Assembly (NCBI RefSeq): GCF_020857975.1
Contig: NZ_JACWUO010000009.1
Location: 97,521-161,520 of the forward strand
Direction: 5' to 3'
DNA length: 64,000 nucleotides
From: Stenotrophomonas rhizophila
GTDB taxonomy: Bacteria; Pseudomonadota; Gammaproteobacteria; Xanthomonadales; Xanthomonadaceae
A model generated the notes under the pieces. It had not been told where the DNA came from and did not search any database. It saw nothing but the letters and a program-made list of their open reading frames with translations. Made by a program: the position numbers and the translations under genes. The stretch's first letter is position 1; each line of letters opens with the position of its first letter. Of this stretch, positions 58,006 through 64,000 are shown one piece after another.

Positions 58006-59121
58006 CTATTGCGCGGCCTGGATCAGCGCGTCCACATCGAGCAGGTGGCCGGCGCGCTCGGCCTTGGTGCGCAGGTAATGTTCGTTCTCGGCGGTGATGT
58101 CGCCGGTGACCGGAATGCAGTCGACCACCTCGATGCCGGCATTGCGCAGGCGCTGGGCCTTGGTCGGGTTGTTGCTGAGCAGCTGCACCCGGCTCACGCC
58201 CAGGCCCTGCAGCATCGCCACCGCGCTGCCGTAGCGGCGCTCATCGGCACCGAAACCCAGCTGCGCGTCGGCGTCGATCGTGTCCAGGCCATCGTGCTGG
58301 TAGCCATAGGCGCGCATCTTGGCGGCAATGCCGGTGCCACGGCCTTCCTGGTCCAGGTACAGCAGCACGCCGCCGCCCAGTTCGGTGAGCTTGCGCAGGC
58401 CGCGCCGCAGTTGGTCGCCGCAGTCGCACTTGAGCGACCCGAACAGGTCGCCGGTCAGGCATGAGGAATGCACCCGCACCGGGACCACCGCCGACAGGTC
58501 CGGGTTGCCGACGATGATCGCGACCTGGTCGCGCTGGGCCACCCCGCCGCGGAACACCGCAAATTCGGTCATGCCCACCTCGCGCAGTGGCACCGGCGAG
58601 CGCGCCACCAGCTCATAGGCATGGGCGGCCTGCTCGGCACCCTGCCGCAGGTCGCACAGCGAGACCTGGGCGCAGTCGTCGAAACGGCGGTCCCCGGCGT
58701 CCAGCAGCACCCCGACCATGGCCGGCAGCAGCAGCCCGAGCCGGGCGATTTCCACCGCGCCATCATCCAGCGCCTGGCCGGCGCTCCAGCCCGGCGGCAT
58801 GGTTTCAGGGTCGCGCAGGTAGCTCAGCGAGGGCAGGGCGTCGAAATCCACCCCGGCCAGCGGCACCCGGGCGCCGTGGTCGGCACTGACCCCCAGCACC
58901 CGCGCGCGGGTGGCGGTGAGGAACAGGTAGTGGCGCCCCCCTGCGGCCGCGGCGAAGGCGCCGAAACTGCTGCGGGTGCTGCTGTCCAGCGCGATGAAGG
59001 CCAGCCGCTGGCCGCTGCCATCGTCGATCACCACCGGCCGCCCGGCGCGCAGTTCGCCCACCGCGCGTTCGCAGCGGATCGCGGCCGGGTCGCCGAACAG
59101 GGAGGAAGCGGGATCAGACAT
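58006..59121 (-). CDS. ribA: GTP cyclohydrolase II, long form
   Basis: The product is 371 aa. The C-terminal 200 residues are a complete RibA: zinc ligands Cys221, Cys232 and Cys234 (CLTGDLFGSLKCDC), DQEGRGTGIAAKMRAY, and NNPTKAQRLRNAGIEVV. It makes the pyrimidine intermediate of riboflavin synthesis from GTP. Residues 1-170 look like a degenerate RibB (DHBP synthase) half: GRPVVIDD is present, but the usual acidic catalytic residues are not obvious. Loss of RibB activity is therefore probable. It stands apart from other rib genes. Confidence 0.88.
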   Translation of the reverse strand: MSDPASSLFGDPAAIRCERAVGELRAGRPVVIDDGSGQRLAFIALDSSTRSSFGAFAAAAGGRHYLFLTATRARVLGVSADHGARVPLAGVDFDALPSLSYLRDPETMPPGWSAGQALDDGAVEIARLGLLLPAMVGVLLDAGDRRFDDCAQVSLCDLRQGAEQAAHAYELVARSPVPLREVGMTEFAVFRGGVAQRDQVAIIVGNPDLSAVVPVRVHSSCLTGDLFGSLKCDCGDQLRRGLRKLTELGGGVLLYLDQEGRGTGIAAKMRAYGYQHDGLDTIDADAQLGFGADERRYGSAVAMLQGLGVSRVQLLSNNPTKAQRLRNAGIEVVDCIPVTGDITAENEHYLRTKAERAGHLLDVDALIQAAQ

Positions 59122-59214
59122 GGCAGGGGCCGTGGGGGGACATCATGGTGTTCACAGTGGGGGCCGGAACCGACAGATTCAATCGAGCGCCGGGATCCAA
59201 TCGTCGCACCCGCT

Positions 59215-60132
59215 CTAGTGCGGGTGTTCGGCGGTGGCGTAGGGGTCGACCTCGCCGCTTTCCGGCGGGCGCAGCGTGTACCGCTTGTAGGTCCACTGGT
59301 ACTGCGCCGGGTCGCGGCGGGCGATGCGCTCGATGCCGGCATTGAGGGCGCTGGCGGCGGTGCGCGGGTCCGGGTCGGCCACGCTGGGCGGGGCCGGTTC
59401 GATGTGCAGGGCGAACTGCATGTCCGGCCCGATCCGTTCGCACCAGCCATACAGCACGGTCGCCCCGGTGCGCTCGGCCAGCCGGTTGACCAGGGTCATG
59501 GTCAGCGCCTCCACGCCGAAGAACGGCGCGAACACCCCGTCGCCGGCCTTGGGCTGCTGGTCGGGCAGGATGCCGGTGGCGCCGCCGTCCTTGAGCACCT
59601 TGAACAGCTGGCGCACCGCCGGCCCTTCGGCACGCACCTGGCGCACGTTGTCGCCGCCGCGCACCAGCTGCAGGAAGGCATCGCCCACCGCTTCGTCGGG
59701 GGCCTTGTAGACGATGGCGATCTGCCCGCGCGAGGCCAGCCACTGGTTGAGCAGTTCCCAGTTCCCATAGTGTGGGGCGGCCACGATCACGCCCTTGCCG
59801 GCAGCCAGCGCCGCGTCGTACAGCGCCTCGCCGTGGCGCTGGACCAGGCAGTCCAGGTTGCGCTGCCGCGGCTGGGTCCACAGGCGCAGGGTCTCCACCG
59901 CCTGCAGCGCGGTGGAGCGCAGCACGTCGCGGTGCAGGGCCGCGCGCTGCGACGCGCCCAGGTCGGGGTAGGCCAGCTCCAGGTTGCGCCGGGTCACCCG
60001 GCTCTCACGGGCGTTGAGACGAATCCACAGCCAGGCCAGCACGGCGGCAAAGCCGCGCAGCCAGGACCAGGGCAGGCGGGTGAACAGGGCGGCGGCACGG
60101 TAGGCCAGGCGGGCGGTGGTATGCGGTTTCAT
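59215..60132 (-). CDS. Lipid A lauroyl/myristoyl acyltransferase family protein (LpxL/LpxM-like)
   Basis: The product is 305 aa from the ATG at 60132. The N-terminus is amphipathic and membrane-bound (LFTRLPWSWLRGFAAVLAWLW). The HX4D/E catalytic motif is HYGNWE (His121, Glu126), with GVIVAAP before it and LPDQQPKAGDGVFAPFFG later. It adds a secondary acyl chain to lipid A at the inner leaflet. It lies near the glycan cluster but separated by PH-domain and ribA genes. Which acyl chain it uses is not clear. A longer frame starts at 60606 but overlaps dtd. Confidence 0.87.
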   Translation of the reverse strand: MKPHTTARLAYRAAALFTRLPWSWLRGFAAVLAWLWIRLNARESRVTRRNLELAYPDLGASQRAALHRDVLRSTALQAVETLRLWTQPRQRNLDCLVQRHGEALYDAALAAGKGVIVAAPHYGNWELLNQWLASRGQIAIVYKAPDEAVGDAFLQLVRGGDNVRQVRAEGPAVRQLFKVLKDGGATGILPDQQPKAGDGVFAPFFGVEALTMTLVNRLAERTGATVLYGWCERIGPDMQFALHIEPAPPSVADPDPRTAASALNAGIERIARRDPAQYQWTYKRYTLRPPESGEVDPYATAEHPH

Positions 60133-60219
60133 CACGGTGAAGTCTAGCCGCTGGCGGCCCTGCCCGGCGCCGGCCGGGCGCGGTAAGGTAGCCGGCCCCC
60201 ACCCCCGGAAGCCCCGCCG

Positions 60220-60660
60220 ATGCTCGTGTTGATCCAGCGTGTCACCCAGGCCAGCGTCGCCGTGGACGGTGCCGTGGTCGGCCGGATCGGCCCGGGATTG
60301 CTCGCCCTGGTCGGCATGGAGCCGGGCGATGGCGCCGCGCAGATCGCCCGCATGGCCGACCGGCTGCTGGGCTACCGGGTCTTTGCCGATGCTGGCGGAA
60401 AGATGAACCTGTCGCTGGCCGACACCGGCGGCGGGCTGCTGCTGGTCAGCCAGTTCACCCTGGCCGCCGACACCGCCAGTGGCATGCGCCCGGGCTTCAG
60501 CACCGCCGCAGCGCCGGCGGAGGCTGAACGCGGATTCAACCAACTGGTGGAGATCTGCCGGCAAAAACACGCCGCAGGGGTGGAAACCGGCCGGTTTGGC
60601 GCCCATATGGTGGTCAGCCTGGTCAACGATGGTCCAGTGACCTTCCTGCTCAGACCCTGA
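60220..60660 (+). CDS. dtd: D-aminoacyl-tRNA deacylase
   Basis: The product is 146 aa, the standard size. Signatures are [19 protein letters not shown] and the cross-subunit Gly-Pro motif in NDGPVTFLL. It hydrolyses D-amino acids from tRNA as a dimer. It starts 87 bp after the lpxL-type start, divergently, and precedes rpoD. Confidence 0.97.
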   Translation: MLVLIQRVTQASVAVDGAVVGRIGPGLLALVGMEPGDGAAQIARMADRLLGYRVFADAGGKMNLSLADTGGGLLLVSQFTLAADTASGMRPGFSTAAAPAEAERGFNQLVEICRQKHAAGVETGRFGAHMVVSLVNDGPVTFLLRP

Positions 60661-60698
60661 CCGCCGGGACCACCGCCCGGGCCGGCGGGGCGCCGGGC

Positions 60699-60707
60699 TG
60701 GTATAAT
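60699..60707 (+). promoter_or_regulatory. Extended -10 promoter of rpoD
   Basis: TGGTATAAT is a perfect extended -10 (TGnTATAAT), 43 bp before the rpoD start. There is no convincing -35, which extended -10 promoters can tolerate. Confidence 0.7.
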
Positions 60708-60749
60708 GCTAGGTTCTATTCCTCTCCCTGCCGGTGGCGCGAGCACTAC

Positions 60750-62597
60750 ATGGCCAACGAACGTCCTGCCCAGCAAAACGACATCAAGCTTCTGATCAGC
60801 AAGGGCCTGGAACAGGGCTACCTGACCTACGCCGAAGTCAATGACCACCTGCCCGACGACATTGTCGACCCGGAGCAGATTGAAGACATCATCGGCATGA
60901 TCAACGGCATGGGCATTGATGTCCATGAAGTGGCGCCCGATGCCGAAACCCTGTTGCTCAACGATGGCAACACCGGCAACCGCGAGGTCGATGACACCGC
61001 GGCCGAAGAAGCTGCCGCCGCGCTGAGCGCGCTGGATACCGAAGGTGGCCGCACCACCGACCCGGTGCGCATGTACATGCGCGAAATGGGTACCGTGGAG
61101 CTGCTGACCCGCGAAGGCGAAATCGCCATCGCCAAGCGCATCGAAGAAGGCCTGGGACAGGTCCAGGCCGCGCTCGGCACCTTCCCGGTGTCGGTGGAGT
61201 CGCTGCTGGCCGACTATGACGCGCACAAGGAAGGCAAGAAGCGCCTGGCCGAAGTGATCGTCGGCTTCAACGACCTGGTCGAGGAAGTGCCGGCCCCGGT
61301 CGTCGCGGAAGACACCAGCGACGATGCCGAGGACGACGCCGACGACGAAGAAGACGGCGACGACGTCGAGGAAGAAGCCGGCCCGACCGGTCCGGACCCG
61401 GAAGAAGTCGCGCGCCGCATGCAGGCCCTGAGCGACGCGTACACCGCGTTCAAGAAGGCCGCCGCCAAGGGCGACCGCAAGCCGCTGGGCAAGCTGCGCG
61501 ACGACATGGCCGCGGTGTTTGTGACCCTGAAGCTGCCGTTGCCGCTGACCGATGTGCTGGTCAAGCAGCTGCGCGACGTCATGTCCGACATCAAGTCCCA
61601 CGAACGCCGCGTGCTGAACCTGGCCACCGTGACCGCGCGCATGCCGCGCAAGGACTTCATCCGTTCCTGGGAAGGCAACCAGACCAACCTGGAATGGGTG
61701 GAAGACGCCCTCAAGCGCAAGCAGAAGTGGTCTTCGGCCCTGCGTGACGTCAAGGACCAGATCATCGCCGAACAGCAGGCCACGATCGACATCGAAAAGG
61801 CCACCTGGCTGGAACTGGACGAGCTGAAGGAAATCAGCCGTGCCATGGCCTATGGCGAAGCGCGCGCGCGCAAGGCCAAGAAGGAAATGGTCGAAGCCAA
61901 CCTGCGCCTGGTGATCTCCATCGCCAAGAAGTACACCAACCGCGGCCTGCAGTTCCTCGACCTGATCCAGGAAGGCAACATCGGCCTGATGAAGGCGGTG
62001 GACAAGTTCGAATACCGTCGTGGTTACAAGTTCTCCACGTATGCGACCTGGTGGATCCGCCAGGCCATCACCCGTTCGATCGCCGACCAGGCGCGCACCA
62101 TCCGTATCCCGGTGCACATGATCGAAACGATCAACAAGTTGAACCGCATTTCCCGCCAGATGCTCCAGCAGTACGGCCGCGAGGCCACGCCGGAGGAGCT
62201 GGCCAAGGAAATGGACATGCCCGAAGACAAGATCCGCAAGGTGATGAAGATCGCCAAGGAGCCGATCTCGATGGAAACCCCGATCGGCGACGACGAGGAT
62301 TCCCATCTGGGCGATTTCATCGAGGACACCAACGTGGAGTCCCCGATCGAGAACACCACCAACATCAACCTGTCTGAAACCGTGCGCGACGTGCTGGCCG
62401 GCCTCACCCCGAGGGAAGCCAAGGTGCTGCGCATGCGCTTCGGCATCGACATGAACACCGACCACACCCTCGAGGAAGTGGGCAAGCAGTTCGACGTCAC
62501 CCGCGAGCGCATCCGCCAGATCGAAGCCAAGGCGCTGCGCAAGCTGCGTCACCCGAGCCGGTCCGAGCAGCTGCGCAGCTTCCTGGACATCGATTGA
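60750..62597 (+). CDS. rpoD: RNA polymerase primary sigma factor RpoD (sigma-70)
   Basis: The product is 615 aa. Region 1.1 starts at the N-terminus ([16 protein letters not shown]). Region 1.2 is near 105 ([21 protein letters not shown]), and an acidic, glutamate-rich non-conserved insert is near 185-210. Region 2 starts near 382 ([40 protein letters not shown]). Region 4 is near 551 ([29 protein letters not shown]). It is the vegetative sigma factor. It follows its own extended -10 promoter and ends at an intrinsic terminator. Confidence 0.98.
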   Translation: MANERPAQQNDIKLLISKGLEQGYLTYAEVNDHLPDDIVDPEQIEDIIGMINGMGIDVHEVAPDAETLLLNDGNTGNREVDDTAAEEAAAALSALDTEGGRTTDPVRMYMREMGTVELLTREGEIAIAKRIEEGLGQVQAALGTFPVSVESLLADYDAHKEGKKRLAEVIVGFNDLVEEVPAPVVAEDTSDDAEDDADDEEDGDDVEEEAGPTGPDPEEVARRMQALSDAYTAFKKAAAKGDRKPLGKLRDDMAAVFVTLKLPLPLTDVLVKQLRDVMSDIKSHERRVLNLATVTARMPRKDFIRSWEGNQTNLEWVEDALKRKQKWSSALRDVKDQIIAEQQATIDIEKATWLELDELKEISRAMAYGEARARKAKKEMVEANLRLVISIAKKYTNRGLQFLDLIQEGNIGLMKAVDKFEYRRGYKFSTYATWWIRQAITRSIADQARTIRIPVHMIETINKLNRISRQMLQQYGREATPEELAKEMDMPEDKIRKVMKIAKEPISMETPIGDDEDSHLGDFIEDTNVESPIENTTNINLSETVRDVLAGLTPREAKVLRMRFGIDMNTDHTLEEVGKQFDVTRERIRQIEAKALRKLRHPSRSEQLRSFLDID

Positions 62598-62628
62598 TCC
62601 CAGGCTGCCCGCGTTGAAGCAAACACAG

Positions 62629-62654
62629 ACCCCGCGCAAGCGGGGTTTGTTTTG
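62629..62654 (+). terminator. Intrinsic terminator of rpoD
   Basis: ACCCCGC, loop GCAA and GCGGGGT are followed by TTGTTTT, 32 bp after the rpoD stop. Confidence 0.88.
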
Positions 62655-62724
62655 TGCGCGACACCCACGTCGGGGTGATGTAGTGCGGTAGGATGCGCGT
62701 CGCTTTTTACCACGGGTCAATGGA

Positions 62725-63399
62725 ATGCCGAACACATCGCTGCTCCTGCTGCTTGCACTGTCTCCCCTCACCGGACTGGCCGACACGCCGCAGCAACCGC
62801 CGTGCAACCGGGACGACTTCTTCAGCACCCAGTTCGACTACACCGTCGGCCGTGTCGTGGACACGGGCCAGGTGCTGCTGCTGGGCGAAGGCTCGGGATG
62901 CCTCAATGAGGAGCGCGCCGGCTGCGCCAGTGGCGATGAAATCGAACCGGGCACCAGCCTGGCGATCGGCAATCGCTGGAACGAGCACTACTGCGTGCAA
63001 TCGCTGGAGCCCGGCAACGAAGTGGTCGGCTGGGCGCCGGCACAGCGCGTGATGAAAACCGGCCAGAGCGCCGAAAACGAGTTCAGCGACTGGATCGCGC
63101 ACTGGGAGGGCAGCGGCGGGCGTGCCATCGACATCGTGCTCAAGGGCGACATGCTCGAGCTGAGCGTGCCCGGCGCCGCGGGCGCGGCGGCCTCGGCGCG
63201 CATCGGCAGCGCAACGCCGGAAGAAATCAGCGGCGAACTCCTGCTCGAACAGGGCGATTGCCAGACGCGGGTATCGCTGCAGGGCATGCACCTGGTGGTG
63301 GCCGACAACGGTCACTGCCCGGCACCGGCCGCCACGCTGCGCGGGGTCTACCGCAACCGCGCGCCGATGGAGCGGTTGATGGAGTTGATGGAGCGGTGA
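62725..63399 (+). CDS. Secreted hypothetical protein, 224 aa
   Basis: The product has a signal peptide (LLLLLALSPLTGLA) and a mature part with five or six cysteines (PPCNRDD, SGCLNE, AGCAS, HYCVQ, GDCQTR, GHCPAP), suggesting disulfides in the periplasm. SLEPGNEVVGWAPAQRV resembles an SH3-like strand and may be a bacterial SH3 domain. EFSDWIAHWEGSGG follows. No family is certain. It sits between rpoD and the tRNA gene. Confidence 0.6.
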   Translation: MPNTSLLLLLALSPLTGLADTPQQPPCNRDDFFSTQFDYTVGRVVDTGQVLLLGEGSGCLNEERAGCASGDEIEPGTSLAIGNRWNEHYCVQSLEPGNEVVGWAPAQRVMKTGQSAENEFSDWIAHWEGSGGRAIDIVLKGDMLELSVPGAAGAAASARIGSATPEEISGELLLEQGDCQTRVSLQGMHLVVADNGHCPAPAATLRGVYRNRAPMERLMELMER

Positions 63400-63584
63400 G
63401 GGCTGGCCTGGCGGTAATGGCCACCGGCAGCGCTTGGCCGGCCCGGCACTGCTGCGCGCAGCGCCCCAGCAGGAACTGGCGGCCGGGAACGCCCGGCGGG
63501 CGAAGATGATGGGCCAGCGTTTGGGGTGACGGCGCCGGGCAGTGGCAAGCGTCCCTGTGCCTCCACTACACTTGGCAGCCGCAA

Positions 63585-63660
63585 GGGCCTATAGCTCAAT
63601 GGTTAGAGCAGAGGACTCATAATCCTTTGGTTCCAGGTTCGAGTCCTGGTGGGCCCACCA
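63585..63660 (+). tRNA. tRNA-Ile (anticodon CAU, lysidine type)
   Basis: A complete 76-nt tRNA with encoded CCA. The acceptor GGGCCTA pairs with TGGGCCC, and the anticodon loop is CTCATAA. The D-loop AGCTCAATGGTTAGAGC and the extra region CTTTGGTT resemble E. coli tRNA-Ile2 (ileX) more than elongator tRNA-Met. The C34 would be modified to lysidine by TilS so that it reads AUA. The 3' flank is lower in GC and could be an island insertion site. Confidence 0.9.
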
Positions 63661-64000
63661 ATTGAACATCCTATGTCGTCTTATAAAGGCTGAAATCCTG
63701 CACAACCGCACGGGTTTTGGCCTTCTTTGTGTCCTTTTGCGTCCCATGTGATTTGTCCCGATCCTGGGTTCACTGCGGCATCTTTGGTAATAGCCTGTCT
63801 AGTCCCTGCACCGGTTGCCGCCAAGATGCCTTTGACCGAGTCGGGTGCCTGTGGCGGAACTCTGCTGACGGCCTCAGCTTGCCCGCCGCTGCTTGATGAT
63901 GCTTTACCATTGCTTGTGATGCCCCGACGTCCCCCCGGCTTGAGTAGTGGGCGGGTTTAGAGTCCGGTGCTGATGTTATCTTTCTTCGCCGCCAACTGCG
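63661..64000. other. Region after the tRNA with no supported gene
   Basis: These 340 bp are less GC-rich than the rest and have no ORF with a ribosome site or recognisable domain; one 77-codon frame (63727-63960) reads as non-coding. No copy of the tRNA 3' end is repeated in the window. It may be the edge of an integrated element whose integrase lies beyond the window. Confidence 0.4.

Noticed and set aside
63585..63660. Elongator tRNA-Met as the identity of the CAU tRNA
   Set aside because: The D-loop length and extra-region sequence fit tRNA-Ile2 better; a covariance model should confirm.
63727..63960. A 77-codon frame after the tRNA
   Set aside because: No ribosome site and no domain; composition does not suggest a protein.

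Overview
The window is GC-rich bacterial chromosome of the Xanthomonadaceae type, and most likely Stenotrophomonas. The gene content and order support this: cutA-dsbD-tlpA, groESL, tsaC-topA, smg-dprA-LysM, def-fmt-rsmB, dtd-rpoD and a glycine riboswitch before a TRIC channel gene. Short palindromes that start with GTAG (for example arms ATCCACGC/GCGTGGAT or ACCGACC/GGTCGGT) recur between genes. They match the SMAG repeats known from Stenotrophomonas maltophilia. The species cannot be fixed from the sequence alone.

Layout. 1-1.4 kb is a lower-GC left edge with a truncated quinone-reductase gene, an unknown gene and imperfect palindromic repeats. 1.4-3.9 kb is a membrane AraC regulator next to an exported NTF2-like/DJ-1 fusion. 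4-11 kb holds a TPR gene, a chemoreceptor with a sigma-28-like promoter and a lost stop codon, and a class II UvrA. 10.7-14 kb is the minus-strand cutA-dsbD-tlpA operon, with DsbD carrying two tandem DsbD-alpha domains. 14-18.4 kb has a secreted endonuclease and groESL with a sigma-32-like promoter. 18.5-21.5 kb holds a marR-alkD pair, a small unknown gene and a DAHP synthase preceded by a complete aromatic-codon leader-peptide attenuator. 21.5-22.5 kb is a TRIC channel gene under a tandem glycine riboswitch. 22.5-27.3 kb contains small genes (two apparently frameshifted), a type II NADH dehydrogenase, an NYN-LOTUS protein and a GST.

27.5-31.7 kb has priA, an intergenic region with an inverted pair of perfect DnaA boxes, and a sigma-like membrane protein translationally coupled to a DUF3106 gene. 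31.8-39 kb has a MATE pump, SppA, a small lipoprotein, an SDR, two related secreted proteins and TsaC. 39-46.6 kb is a minus-strand block: topA with a lysine-rich tail, two neighbouring genes that share a GYF_2 N-terminus, smg, dprA and a LysM protein. 46.7-49.6 kb is def-fmt-rsmB. 49.6-55.8 kb is a surface-glycan module: GT39, O-antigen ligase, GT4, GT2 and a glycerophosphotransferase-like enzyme. 55.9-62.6 kb has two bPH2 membrane proteins, a long RibA, a lipid A acyltransferase, dtd and rpoD. The window ends with a secreted hypothetical protein and tRNA-Ile(CAU), followed by 340 bp without a convincing gene.

Most genes are housekeeping. The most distinctive material is regulatory: the attenuator, the riboswitch, the palindrome over the marR promoter, and GTAG repeats that supply stop codons. 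No CRISPR array, prophage, intact insertion sequence or defence island is visible. At least two indel-type frame breaks in GC-rich DNA may be assembly errors.
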